Assembly (NCBI GenBank): GCA_001770955.1
Contig: MESL01000009.1
Span: 1-52,224, forward strand
Reading direction: 5' to 3'
DNA: 52,224 nt
DNA from: Burkholderiales bacterium RIFCSPLOWO2_12_FULL_65_40
GTDB lineage: Bacteria > Pseudomonadota > Gammaproteobacteria > Burkholderiales > Burkholderiaceae_C
Positions within the stretch are counted from its first letter, which is position 1. Each line of letters begins with the position of its first letter. Positions 24,415-33,317 of this stretch are shown here, piece after piece. Below the pieces are notes generated by a model. The model did not search any database and was not told where the DNA came from. It saw only the letters and a program-made list of their open reading frames with translations. The translations under genes and the position numbers were made by a program.

Positions 24415-25482
24415 TCAACCAGCGGAAGGAGCGAGCTGTTCCAGCCTGCGCGCACGCCAGTCCAGCACCGCTTTGCGCACATGCATTTTTTCTGCAAGCG
24501 CCGGGTATTGGGCTGCAATCACCCCGGCCGCAAAATCCGCCAGAAAGGCTGATTTGAGTTCGGCCCGGGCACGGTCCACGCCCAGCTCTTCGTAGGGCAC
24601 CGAGGCCAGCAGCAAGAATCCATCGTCCGGAATACGCCCCAGCGCCATATTGGCCGCGATGATGCTGGCCGCCTTGCCCACGGGGTCGGCCAGTTCGGGG
24701 CTGTAGGGGCCGACGATCAGCGCCAGATTGGGCATGTGCAGAAAGTCAAAGCCCCGCCCCAGGCAGATCATCCACTCGCGGTGCTCGATGTCGGCGGCAC
24801 GGTGCATCTGGCGTACCTCGCGGATGTGCGCCAGGTTGCCAGCCAGCAGGGGCAGGAGGTCGCGGCGGATCTGCTGGGGCATGTCGGGAAACAGCGCCGC
24901 CAGTTGCTGCATCAAGGCGTCGTCTTCAAGCGCGCCTACCTTCGAGAGGTCCAGCACCTCGCCCTGCTCGCCATGGATCAGCAAGGCATCCTCGTCGGTT
25001 TCAAACCCGCACAGCAGCGGATACACGGTGTCGTGGCCCAGGCCAAATACCGATTCGACCTGGGCCTTGATGTGGCGCGTGTGCGCTATGGCGGCGGCGG
25101 TGTCGCAGTTGAAGCCGGCGCAGCCCCGCTGCACATTGCCACGCGAGAAATGGTAGGTGATGACAAGCAGCACCTGCCGTCCCTCGCGCACACAGCGCTG
25201 CACATACCCCGCGAGCACCTCGCCCAGATGCGGCCAGCCCAGGTCGAAAATCCCGCCCAGGTTGCGAAAAGGCTGGATGATGCCCAGCGGCGTATTGGTG
25301 GCCACCGGAATGTTGATGCGCCCGTCCATGCACTTGAGCACCGCGATGGCCGTGGGGTGCAAGGCCCGGTAACGCTCGCGGGCCAGCCAGTTCTCGGGGC
25401 TGCAAAAACGCGCGGAATAGTCGCGTGCGCGCTCGAAAAGCCAGTCGATCCGCTGGTCGATCGGTTTGCCGTGAATGTCCAT
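24415..25482 (-). CDS. CsoSCA-like carbonic anhydrase-type protein outside a carboxysome cluster
   Basis: The product has 355 residues from the ATG at 25482, preceded by a GAGG sequence; an ATG at 25554 would add 24 residues without family likeness. It carries Cys51-x-Asp53-x-Arg55 in LKCMDGRINIP, FRNLGG, and His111 with Cys121 in TYHFSRGNVQRGCAG. A Cys, a His and a Cys about 10 residues apart, together with an Asp-Arg pair, match the zinc site of the carboxysome shell carbonic anhydrase (C173/H242/C253 with D175/R177 in the known protein). It could hydrate CO2. No RuBisCO or shell genes are in the window, so a carboxysome role is unlikely. No signal peptide. Neighbour is dusA, divergent. Confidence 0.75.
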   Translation of the reverse strand: MDIHGKPIDQRIDWLFERARDYSARFCSPENWLARERYRALHPTAIAVLKCMDGRINIPVATNTPLGIIQPFRNLGGIFDLGWPHLGEVLAGYVQRCVREGRQVLLVITYHFSRGNVQRGCAGFNCDTAAAIAHTRHIKAQVESVFGLGHDTVYPLLCGFETDEDALLIHGEQGEVLDLSKVGALEDDALMQQLAALFPDMPQQIRRDLLPLLAGNLAHIREVRQMHRAADIEHREWMICLGRGFDFLHMPNLALIVGPYSPELADPVGKAASIIAANMALGRIPDDGFLLLASVPYEELGVDRARAELKSAFLADFAAGVIAAQYPALAEKMHVRKAVLDWRARRLEQLAPSAG

Positions 25483-25698
25483 CGCGCAGCCTCGTTCAGG
25501 AGAAAGGAGAAAAGCGAACGTTCTGCGGCGCAGTATCGCATTGCAGTGGGCCACAGCCTGCTACGGCCGCAGGTGAGAAAATCACCGGTTTTGCGGCGCT
25601 GTCGCGTACTTCGTGTGCACTTTTTTGCACGCGAAGCCCAGAAGCAGGTTCTACAGTTGGAAAAAAACGCTCTCAATCAACCTCTTAGCCCATGGCGC

Positions 25699-26646
25699 AT
25701 GTCCGTTGCCCCGATGATGGACTGGACCGACCGCCATTGCCGCTACCTGCACCGGCTGCTGAGCCGCCACGCCCTGCTCTACACCGAGATGGTGACCACG
25801 GGTGCGCTGATTCACGGCGATGTGGAGCGCCACCTGCGCTTCCATGCCGAAGAGCACCCTGTGGCGCTGCAGCTGGGCGGCAGCGAGCCGGCCGATCTGG
25901 CGCATTGCGCGCGCCTCGGCGAGCAGTGGGGCTATGACGAAATCAACCTCAACTGCGGCTGCCCGAGTGAGCGCGTGCAGCGCGGCGCCTTCGGTGCCTG
26001 CCTGATGAATGAGCCCCAACTGGTGGCCGACTGCGTCAAGGCCATGGTGGACGTGGTGCAGGTGCCCGTGACCGTGAAGCACCGCATCGGCATCGACAAG
26101 AATGAGAGCTACGCCTTTGTGCGCGACTTCATTGGCACCGTCGCCGATGCAGGCTGCAAGGTGTTCATCGTGCACGCCCGCAATGCCTGGCTCAAGGGCT
26201 TGTCACCCAAGGAAAACCGCGAAATTCCGCCGCTGCGCTACGCGGTGGTGCGCCAGCTCAAGCAGGATTTTCCGCACCTGACCATTGCCATCAATGGCGG
26301 GCTCAACACCGATGCCCTGGTGCAAGAAGAGTTGCAGCACCTCGACGGCGTGATGGTGGGCCGCGAGGCCTACCACAACCCCTGGTGGCTGGCGCGCTGG
26401 GACGCGCTGTATTACGGGGCGCCCGAGAACACCCTCACACGCGAAGCGATCGAAGCCGCCATGGTGGAGTACATGGTGCGCGAGGCAGCCGAGCACGGCA
26501 CGCACTGGTACGCAATCGCCCGCCACATGCTGGGCCTGCGGCACGGCATGCCGGGGGCACGCCGCTGGCGCCAGGTCTGGAGCGACCACCGCCTCAAGGA
26601 CCGCCCGCCGCACGAGGTGACGGCGCTGGCCCAAGTCAGGCCCTGA
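25699..26646 (+). CDS. dusA: tRNA-dihydrouridine synthase DusA
   Basis: The FMN-dependent enzyme reduces uridines in the D-loop of tRNA (positions 20/20a). The product has 315 residues from the ATG at 25699: SVAPMMDWTDRHCRYLHRLL at the N-terminus, the catalytic Cys in NLNCGCPSERVQRGAFGACLM, VKHRIGID, FIVHARNAWLKGLSPKENRE and INGGLNT. DusA proteins often have a slightly longer N-terminus (here LEKNALNQPLSPWR precedes the ATG), and a TTG at 25654 could be the true start. It starts about 200 bp from the carbonic-anhydrase-like gene. Confidence 0.95.
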   Translation: MSVAPMMDWTDRHCRYLHRLLSRHALLYTEMVTTGALIHGDVERHLRFHAEEHPVALQLGGSEPADLAHCARLGEQWGYDEINLNCGCPSERVQRGAFGACLMNEPQLVADCVKAMVDVVQVPVTVKHRIGIDKNESYAFVRDFIGTVADAGCKVFIVHARNAWLKGLSPKENREIPPLRYAVVRQLKQDFPHLTIAINGGLNTDALVQEELQHLDGVMVGREAYHNPWWLARWDALYYGAPENTLTREAIEAAMVEYMVREAAEHGTHWYAIARHMLGLRHGMPGARRWRQVWSDHRLKDRPPHEVTALAQVRP

Positions 26647-26652
26647 GAAGCC

Positions 26653-29403
26653 TCAGCGCGCTGCGGCCAGCCGCCGCTCCACCCAGGGCCCCAGGGGCTC
26701 GGGCCGGCCGAACAGGTAGCCCTGCAGGCAGTCACAGTGGCTGGCCACCAGAAAGTCGGCCTGGGCACGGGTTTCCACGCCTTCGGCCACCACGCGCAGC
26801 TTGAGGTGGCGGGCCACCGAGAGGATGGATTCCACGATGGCCGTGTCGTTGGGGTCGTCCGGGGTGTCCTGCACAAAGCTCTTGTCGATCTTCAGCTCGA
26901 ACAGCGGCAATTTCTTGAGATAGGCCAGGCTCGAATAACCGGTGCCGAAATCGTCGATGGAAAACCGTACCCCCATGTGCACCAGTTCGGTCATGCGGGC
27001 AATGGTGTCGTCGAGGTTTTCGATCAGCAGGCTCTCGGTCACCTCCAGAATCAGATGCTCGGGCGGCGCGCCCGTCTGCGCCAGCAGGTCACGCACGCGC
27101 CCGACAAAATCTTCTTGCCGGAACTGGCGCTGGCTCACGTTCACCGAAAGGGGCACCGCGCACCCCGCTGCCTGCATGCGTGCCAGTGCCTCGCAGGCCT
27201 GCTGAAGGATCCAGTGGCCCATGCGCAGGATCAGGCCCGAAGATTCGGCCACCGGAATGAACCGCGAAGGGGGCACGCTGCCGCGCAGCGGATGGTTCCA
27301 GCGCATCAGCAGTTCGGCCCCCGTGACCACGCCGTCCCCATCCACCTGGGGCTGCACATGCACGGCCAGCTGGCCTTCGGCATGGGCTTTCTTCAGGTCC
27401 TGCTCCAGCGCCAGGCGCTCCTGCACATTGGCCTGCATGGCCGCCTCGTAGAAGCTGATGCGGTTGCGCCCCAGGTCTTTGGCGCGGTACATGGCGGTGT
27501 CGGCTTCGCGCAAGAGGTCTTCCACCGCCTCGCCACGCTTGGGGAAGAGGGTGATGCCGATGCTCGCAGTGCTGTCATACAAATGGGTGTCGATCGCATA
27601 AGGCGCCTCCAGTGCGGTGCGCAGTTCCTCGCCCAGCAACAGGGCGCTGCGTCCGGCCGATTCGATGTCGGCGGCCATGTCGTTGACCAGCACCACAAAT
27701 TCGTCGCCGCCCAGGCGGGCCACCGTGTCGTCGGACCGCAGCAACCGGGTGAGGCGCTCGGCCACCTGCACCAGCAGCGCATCGCCGAGCGAATGGCCGC
27801 GTGCGTCGTTGATCTGCTTGAAGTTGTCCAGATCGATGAACAGCAGTGCTCCCACCCTGCCGGACTTGTGGGCCATGGCCAGGCCATGCTCCAGGCGGTC
27901 AAGCAGCATGCGCCGGTTGGGCAATCCGGTCAGTGCATCGAAGTAGGCCAGTTGATGGGTGCGGGCTTCGGCCTGTTTGCGCTCGGTGATGTCGCGCGAC
28001 AGCGCAATGAAGCGCCCGCCCTGCCCTGGCAAGGTGCTCTCCTTGCGGGCAATCGACAGCTCGAACCAGTGGAGTTTCTGACCCAGCTGGAGCCAATACT
28101 GGTGCCCGGCCGAATAGCCGGTGTGGCGGGCGGCCTCCAGCGCCGCCCGGCAGCCCGCTGCCGCTTCGGGCGACACCAGTTCCACCAGGCGATGTCCGAG
28201 GAAGGTTTCAGGCGCCACCTCCAGCAGCCCCGAACGTGCCGACCTGAAATGCAGGATGCGCCCGTCCGGGTCGAGCTCGAACAACAGGTCGGGAATGGCG
28301 TTGAGGGTGCTTTCGAGGTCGTCCCGGGTGCCGCGCAGCGCCTGGGTCATGTCGTGTGCCAACGCCACCGCGCGCTCGCGCCCGGTGGCCAGAACCCAGG
28401 TCATGCCCCCCACCAGCAGGCTCAGGGCCACGCCCAGAATGGCAATGAGGTGCTGCCCGCCGTCGTCAAACCGCCTCTCGAACGCCGGCAGGGGCTGCAT
28501 GGCCAGCGTCCAGGTACGGCCCCCCAGCTGCATCTGCCGCAACTCGCGCAATTCGGAGCCGGGGGCCGCGTCGCGGTGGTACAGCAACTTGTCGGCCAGC
28601 GCTTGCTCGCCATCGTAGATGGCCAGATGGATGTCGGCGTCGATCTGCTGGGCCATGCCCTGCAACAGGTCGCTCATGCGGAAGGGCGCAGAAACCCAGC
28701 CCAGAATGCCCGCCCTGCGGCCTTCCAGGGAGTCTGCATCCGCGCCGCTGGCATAAATGGGCAAATACATCACCAGCCCGACGGACGAAGACTTGCCAAT
28801 GTCCTGCCGCAACGCCAGTGCCGATGTCATGGCCAGTTCCCCCGTGTCCCGCGCACGCTCCAGGGCGTCGCGGGCCGCCGGCAGGGTGCTGACGTCGAAG
28901 CCCAGGGCCTTGAGGTTGTCGTCGGTCAGCGGTTCGATGTGCGAAACGGGGGTGTACTGCGCACGCGGCCCTTCGGGATGCACGCCATACATCGTGAAAC
29001 CCTTGGCGCGCATGGCCTGCTCGTGGGCGTGCAGCTCGCCGGCGGGCAGTCGCAAGACATAGGCCACGCCCTGCAGTCCGGCCAGGGTTTCCTGCAGCCG
29101 CAGCGCCTTCAAATAGGCGCGGAACTCGGCCCGGTCGATGCTTTCAGAGCCATCGTAATACCCCTTCACCCCGCGCAGCACGATCTCGTAGGCGTCCATC
29201 CGTTCCCGCAGGCTGTAGGCGATGCGGTCCACGGTGGCGGTGAATGTCTGGCTGCGCCGGTTTCGGGCCTCCTGCACTTCACCCAACCAGTACAGCAGCG
29301 TGAAACCGAGCAACAACAGCGTCAGCAGCGATCCGGCCAGCAACGGCCACCGGTCATGTGCCACAGGCGTCTGGGGGGTTTCGGGGCTGGATGGGGTCGG
29401 CAT
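26653..29403 (-). CDS. CHASE-PAS-GGDEF-EAL c-di-GMP signalling protein
   Basis: The 916-residue protein (ATG at 29403) has one membrane segment near residues 22-42, a periplasmic CHASE sensor (about 60-290; GVKGYYDGSESIDRAEF, GLQGVAYVLRLPAGE), a second membrane segment (AILGVALSLLVGGMTWVLA), a PAS domain, then GGDEF (FDALTGLPNRRMLLDR, FKQINDARGHSLGD, LGGDEFVVLV) and EAL. The EAL motif reads ELL (GAELLMRWNHP); the catalytic Glu is kept, along with EVTES, IDDFGTGYSS and KIDKSFV. Both synthesis and breakdown of cyclic di-GMP seem possible. An inhibitory RxxD site was not checked. An upstream ATG at 29475 is less likely. It ends 6 bp from dusA, convergent. Confidence 0.93.
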   Translation of the reverse strand: MPTPSSPETPQTPVAHDRWPLLAGSLLTLLLLGFTLLYWLGEVQEARNRRSQTFTATVDRIAYSLRERMDAYEIVLRGVKGYYDGSESIDRAEFRAYLKALRLQETLAGLQGVAYVLRLPAGELHAHEQAMRAKGFTMYGVHPEGPRAQYTPVSHIEPLTDDNLKALGFDVSTLPAARDALERARDTGELAMTSALALRQDIGKSSSVGLVMYLPIYASGADADSLEGRRAGILGWVSAPFRMSDLLQGMAQQIDADIHLAIYDGEQALADKLLYHRDAAPGSELRELRQMQLGGRTWTLAMQPLPAFERRFDDGGQHLIAILGVALSLLVGGMTWVLATGRERAVALAHDMTQALRGTRDDLESTLNAIPDLLFELDPDGRILHFRSARSGLLEVAPETFLGHRLVELVSPEAAAGCRAALEAARHTGYSAGHQYWLQLGQKLHWFELSIARKESTLPGQGGRFIALSRDITERKQAEARTHQLAYFDALTGLPNRRMLLDRLEHGLAMAHKSGRVGALLFIDLDNFKQINDARGHSLGDALLVQVAERLTRLLRSDDTVARLGGDEFVVLVNDMAADIESAGRSALLLGEELRTALEAPYAIDTHLYDSTASIGITLFPKRGEAVEDLLREADTAMYRAKDLGRNRISFYEAAMQANVQERLALEQDLKKAHAEGQLAVHVQPQVDGDGVVTGAELLMRWNHPLRGSVPPSRFIPVAESSGLILRMGHWILQQACEALARMQAAGCAVPLSVNVSQRQFRQEDFVGRVRDLLAQTGAPPEHLILEVTESLLIENLDDTIARMTELVHMGVRFSIDDFGTGYSSLAYLKKLPLFELKIDKSFVQDTPDDPNDTAIVESILSVARHLKLRVVAEGVETRAQADFLVASHCDCLQGYLFGRPEPLGPWVERRLAAAR

Positions 29404-29605
29404 AGGCAAAGACAGCGGCCTGCAGGGCCAGTCTTGCACCCCACTCCCGAAAGGGGCGAGGACGACGGCACCCACGGCGCGACACCATTATGGACAGTGC
29501 GCAGCGATTTGGCGATGAAGAATTGCTGGCACCATGGAAACATTGCGCATTTGCGGTATACCCGCAGGCATTGCCACACCACTGCGTTTTTTCAGAAAGC
29601 ACCCC

Positions 29606-30715
29606 ATGCCCTCGCTTGATTTCGAGCAGGAACAATCCCGTTTCCTGTCGTTTCACGACCAGCATCAATCCGCCATGCAGGCCGTCTGCGATGCCTATGT
29701 GGCCCTGGTGGACGCTCAGCTGACGCACGACGGCACGCTGGACATCTCCAAGGTGGAGGGTCGCGTGAAGGATCGCGATGAGTGCATTCGCAAGTTTTCA
29801 CGCAAGTACCGCGCGGGACTGGAAGAGAACGGCACGCCTTACGAGATACGTCCCTTCATCAGCGACCTGATCGGCATCCGCGTGGTCTGCCTGTACGAAG
29901 ACGAACTGGAAAAGGTGGCGCAGGCGGTCCAGAACGTGTTCGACGTCATCGACGTGACGGACAAGGTCCGGGATGTGGAGGGCACCGAGGCATCGTTTGG
30001 CTACAAGGGCCTGCACCTGGACTTGCGGCTCAATGCCGCGCAGGCCGCCCTGCCCGAGCACAGTGTGCTGGCTGCGTGGCCCATCGAACTGCAGATCCGC
30101 ACGATCGTGCAGGACTCCTGGAGCGTGCTGGACCACAAGATCAAATACAAGAAGGCCATTCCGGGTCCGCTCAAGCGGCGCATCAATGTGCTGGCAGCCC
30201 TGTTCGAGCTGGCCGACCGCGAATTCCGCCAGATCCGCGACGAAACCGAAGCCGAAATGCTCAAGACGCCGGATGAACCCGACGACTCCATCACCGATAC
30301 CGACCCCCAGCCGGCCGCGCCCGAGTCGGCCCAGGGCAGCGGACTCAATGCATTCTCGTTCCTCAAGATCGCCAACCATTTCTTCAAGGATTTTGCGTTC
30401 GAGCCGCACAAGGTGGACAGCTTTGTCGATGACATCCACGCCTGGTCTTCCGACATCACCCGGGCCCGCTTCAACACCCTGATGCGACAGACGATAGGCA
30501 TCGTCAAGCGCTACAAGCAGTATTTCGAGGAACAGAACCCGTCAGCCCAGTTCAATCCGTACACCGTCATCCGCCACTGCCTGTACCTGAGTAACAAGGA
30601 ATTATTTGGCCATGCGCTGCGCAAAGTGTCACGGACCTCGTTCGAGGCCTGGCTCCAAACCCAGGCCCCAGCAGCACCCGTGTCGGGTAAAAATACTGAC
30701 AAAAAAGCGGTATAG
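29606..30715 (+). CDS. RelA/SpoT-domain (p)ppGpp-synthetase-like protein
   Basis: The 369-residue protein has a nucleotide pyrophosphokinase domain at about residues 60-195 (YEIRPFISDLIGIRVVCLYEDE, ASFGYKGLHLDLRL, IELQIRTIVQDSWSVLDHKIKYK) with the acidic and Arg/Tyr residues typical of small alarmone synthetases. There is no HD hydrolase domain and no TGS/ACT tail. The remaining 170 residues form a helical C-terminal domain (TGLNAFSFLKIANHFF-like, then FDDIHAWSSDITRARFN and HCLYLSNKELFGHAL), longer than usual for small synthetases. The start at 29606 was chosen because upstream codons do not resemble the family. It could produce (p)ppGpp or pppApp, or act as a toxin-type synthetase; no antitoxin is evident next to it. 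Confidence 0.85.
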   Translation: MPSLDFEQEQSRFLSFHDQHQSAMQAVCDAYVALVDAQLTHDGTLDISKVEGRVKDRDECIRKFSRKYRAGLEENGTPYEIRPFISDLIGIRVVCLYEDELEKVAQAVQNVFDVIDVTDKVRDVEGTEASFGYKGLHLDLRLNAAQAALPEHSVLAAWPIELQIRTIVQDSWSVLDHKIKYKKAIPGPLKRRINVLAALFELADREFRQIRDETEAEMLKTPDEPDDSITDTDPQPAAPESAQGSGLNAFSFLKIANHFFKDFAFEPHKVDSFVDDIHAWSSDITRARFNTLMRQTIGIVKRYKQYFEEQNPSAQFNPYTVIRHCLYLSNKELFGHALRKVSRTSFEAWLQTQAPAAPVSGKNTDKKAV

Positions 30716-30762
30716 GCCAATGCTATAAAGCGCTATTAGCTATTTTATTTATAGCAATAGTT
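30716..30762 (+). repeat. Dispersed palindromic repeat, copy 5
   Basis: TGCTATAAAGCGCTATTAGC, then TATTTTATTTATAGCAATAG. It starts one base after the stop of the RelA/SpoT-domain gene. The order of elements is partly reversed relative to other copies, but the AAGCGCT and ATAGC elements are the same. Confidence 0.65.
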
Positions 30763-30859
30763 CTCAAACCGATCGCTGAAGGCGCGGCATGCCTGTGTCG
30801 CCAGCGCGACTGGGCATTGGTAATACCACTGCCACCGCGAGTAACCGAATGCTGTTATA

Positions 30860-30870
30860 TTGCACTGCAA
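30860..30870. promoter_or_regulatory. Small palindrome before phaZ
   Basis: TTGCA-C-TGCAA is a perfect palindrome around one centre base, 17 bases upstream of the phaZ ATG. TGCA-type inverted repeats are reported for PHA-granule regulators, so PhaR is a candidate, but I have no way to confirm it from sequence alone. Confidence 0.35.
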
Positions 30871-30887
30871 CATTTCGGATTCCGCCC

Positions 30888-32633
30888 ATGCTTTACCAGA
30901 TCTACGAAACCCAGCGTTCCTTCATGGAGCCTTTTGCAGACTTTGCGCTGGCTGCATCCAAGCTTTACAGCAATCCGTCGTCGCCGCTGCGGAAAACTCC
31001 TTTGGCGCAGCGCATAGCGGCCGGCTACGACCTGGTCTATCGCTTGGGCAAAGACTACGAAAAGCCGGAGTTCGGCATCAAGACCGTGCCGGTCAACAAC
31101 GTGGATGTGGCCATTCACGAGCGCGTGGAGATCAACAAGCCCTTCTGCGAGCTGCGCCGGTTCAAGCGTTTCTCTGACGATCCGAAAACCCTTGAGAATC
31201 TCAAGACCCAGCCGGTCGTGCTGATCGTCGCCCCCCTGTCGGGCCACTACGCCACGCTGCTGCGCGACACCGTGCGCTCCATGCTGAGCGACCACAAGGT
31301 CTACATCACCGACTGGAAGAACGCCCGGCTGGTGCCGCTGTCCGAGGGTGAATTCCATCTGGACGACTACGTCAACTACGTGCAGGAGTTCATCCGCCAC
31401 CTGCAAGCGAAGTACGGCAACTGCCACGTGATGAGCGTCTGCCAGCCCACGGTGCCGGTGCTGGCCGCTGTTTCGCTGATGGCCAGCCGGGGCGAGACCA
31501 CGCCGCTGTCGATGACCATGATGGGCGGCCCGATCGACGCACGCAAGTCGCCCACGGCCGTGAACAACCTGGCCAACGAACGCAGCTTCGAGTGGTTCGA
31601 GAACAACGTGATCTACCGTGTGCCGGGCAACTTCCCCGGTGCGGGCCGCCGTGTGTACCCGGGCTTCCTGCAGCATGCCGGTTTTGTGGCCATGAACCCC
31701 GACCGCCACGCAGTCAACCACTACGACTACTTCAAGAACCTGATCAAGGCCGACGACATCAGCACGGAAGCCCACCGCAAGTTCTACGACGAGTACAACG
31801 CCGTGCTCGACATGGATGCCGACTACTACCTCGAAACCATCCGGACGGTGTTTCAGGAGTACAAGCTGGTCAACGGCACCTGGGACGTGCGTTCCCCGGC
31901 AGGAAAAATCGAGCGCGTGCGCCCCCAGGACATCACCCAGGGCGCTCTGCTGACCATTGAAGGCGAGCTGGACGACATCTCCGGCGCCGGTCAGACGCGT
32001 GCTGCCCACGACCTGTGCACCGGGCTGGCAGGCAAGGAACAGCGCCACCACGAAGCCAAGGGCGCAGGCCACTACGGCATTTTCAGTGGCCGCCGCTGGC
32101 GCGAACAGGTGTACCCACTGGTACGCTCCTTCATTCTGGAACACCAGAAGTCTCAGGCCAAGGCGCCAGCGACCGCCGCAGCTCCGGCAGAAAAAGCCCT
32201 GACGCCCCAGAAGCAGCTCGCCGTTGCAAAGCCCAAGGCCACCCCGGCCCCGGTCAGCCCCTCCCGCAAGGTGGTGGCCCACCCCAAGGCGGCCGCAAAG
32301 GTGGCTGCACCCGCTGCGGTAGCGGCCAAAACTGCCGCCCCGCGCCCGGCCAGGAAGGCCGCAGCACCTGTGGCCATCCCGACAACCGCGCCGGCCAAGG
32401 TGATCAAGGCCGCCACACCGGCCCCCGCAAAGGCCCCTCAGCCGGCGCAGGCCAAGGCTCCCGCCCCCGCCACCCGCTGGGTGGCCCCGGCCGCCGTTCA
32501 GTCCGCCCCTGCTGCAGCGGCCCCAGCCGTGCCGCCCCAGGGCGTCACCGCCAGCGTCACGGCAGCCCCGGCACCGGTGGCCCCGGTACCTGCGACCCCA
32601 AGCAAGCGTCCTTCGCCCAGCAAGGCCGTCTGA
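30888..32633 (+). CDS. phaZ: Intracellular poly(3-hydroxybutyrate) depolymerase PhaZ with long Ala/Pro/Lys-rich tail
   Basis: PhaZ degrades the cell's own PHB granules. The product has 581 residues. The catalytic part (about 1-425) has [20 protein letters not shown] at the N-terminus, the nucleophile Cys185 in [14 protein letters not shown], Asp in [11 protein letters not shown] and His in [13 protein letters not shown]. Cys as the nucleophile is the mark of intracellular PHB depolymerases. Beyond residue 425 there is a tail of about 155 residues with many Ala, Pro and Lys ([30 protein letters not shown]). Such tails resemble PhaF/histone-like regions that bind DNA or granule surfaces. The start was chosen for the conserved N-terminus. 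Confidence 0.92.
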   Translation: MLYQIYETQRSFMEPFADFALAASKLYSNPSSPLRKTPLAQRIAAGYDLVYRLGKDYEKPEFGIKTVPVNNVDVAIHERVEINKPFCELRRFKRFSDDPKTLENLKTQPVVLIVAPLSGHYATLLRDTVRSMLSDHKVYITDWKNARLVPLSEGEFHLDDYVNYVQEFIRHLQAKYGNCHVMSVCQPTVPVLAAVSLMASRGETTPLSMTMMGGPIDARKSPTAVNNLANERSFEWFENNVIYRVPGNFPGAGRRVYPGFLQHAGFVAMNPDRHAVNHYDYFKNLIKADDISTEAHRKFYDEYNAVLDMDADYYLETIRTVFQEYKLVNGTWDVRSPAGKIERVRPQDITQGALLTIEGELDDISGAGQTRAAHDLCTGLAGKEQRHHEAKGAGHYGIFSGRRWREQVYPLVRSFILEHQKSQAKAPATAAAPAEKALTPQKQLAVAKPKATPAPVSPSRKVVAHPKAAAKVAAPAAVAAKTAAPRPARKAAAPVAIPTTAPAKVIKAATPAPAKAPQPAQAKAPAPATRWVAPAAVQSAPAAAAPAVPPQGVTASVTAAPAPVAPVPATPSKRPSPSKAV

Positions 32634-32641
32634 TACCGCCC

Positions 32642-33304
32642 ATGCAGGCACTGGAGGGGCTGGCGGCACGCATTGATGCCGCCCTGCCGCAGACGCAATG
32701 CACGCGCTGCGGTTATGCCGACTGCGCGGCCTACGCCCAGGCCATCGCTGACGGCGAGGCGGGCATTGACCAGTGTCCGCCCGGCGGCGCCCAAGGGATC
32801 GCTCGTCTGGCGGCGCTGACCGGCCAGGCGGTGCGCCCGCTCAACCCGCGATTTGGCGTCGAAGGCCCCCGCAGCGTGGTCGTGATTGACGAGAGCTGGT
32901 GCATTGGCTGCACCCTGTGCATCAAGGCCTGCCCGACCGATGCCATCGTCGGTGCCAACAAGCTCATGCATACCGTGATGGAGCAGCACTGTACGGGCTG
33001 CGAACTGTGCATTCCGGCCTGCCCGGTCGATTGCATGGCCCTGGAGAACGCCAGCGGTCAGGCCACCGGCTGGGCTGCATGGAGCCCTGAAGAGGCCCGG
33101 CACGCTCGCTTGCGCTACGGCCAGCACCAGGAACGGCTGGCGCGCGAGGCGCAGGAAGAAAATGCTCGCCTGGCCGGTCAGGCCAGCGATGCCGCCTCAC
33201 CCCCCCCGGAGAAGGGCAACCCACAGCCGCCCCCCGCCACCGACGGCAAACAGGCCGCCATTGCCGCCGCGCTGGCGCGGGCCCGGGCACGCCGCCCCGC
33301 TTAA
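32642..33304 (+). CDS. rnfB: RnfB-like electron transport ferredoxin subunit
   Basis: The 220-residue protein has an N-terminal iron-sulfur motif ([17 protein letters not shown] ... QCPPGG) followed by two 4Fe-4S ferredoxin motifs ([16 protein letters not shown] and [16 protein letters not shown]). This layout matches RnfB/RsxB, which carries electrons in a membrane complex. Other rnf genes (A, C, D, G, E) are absent nearby, and the N-terminal membrane anchor of true RnfB is missing, so this is the stand-alone soluble type common in betaproteobacteria. It starts 8 bp after phaZ, and a shared transcript is possible. The C-terminal tail is Ala/Arg-rich. Confidence 0.85.
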   Translation: MQALEGLAARIDAALPQTQCTRCGYADCAAYAQAIADGEAGIDQCPPGGAQGIARLAALTGQAVRPLNPRFGVEGPRSVVVIDESWCIGCTLCIKACPTDAIVGANKLMHTVMEQHCTGCELCIPACPVDCMALENASGQATGWAAWSPEEARHARLRYGQHQERLAREAQEENARLAGQASDAASPPPEKGNPQPPPATDGKQAAIAAALARARARRPA

Positions 33305-33317
33305 AAAGACGTTCGGA

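Noticed and set aside
24415..25482. Evidence for a carboxysome or CO2-fixing cluster
   Set aside because: Only one carbonic-anhydrase-like gene is present; no RuBisCO, shell proteins or phosphoribulokinase in the window.
32642..33304. Complete Rnf complex
   Set aside because: Only the RnfB-like ferredoxin is present; flanking genes are phaZ and a chemoreceptor.
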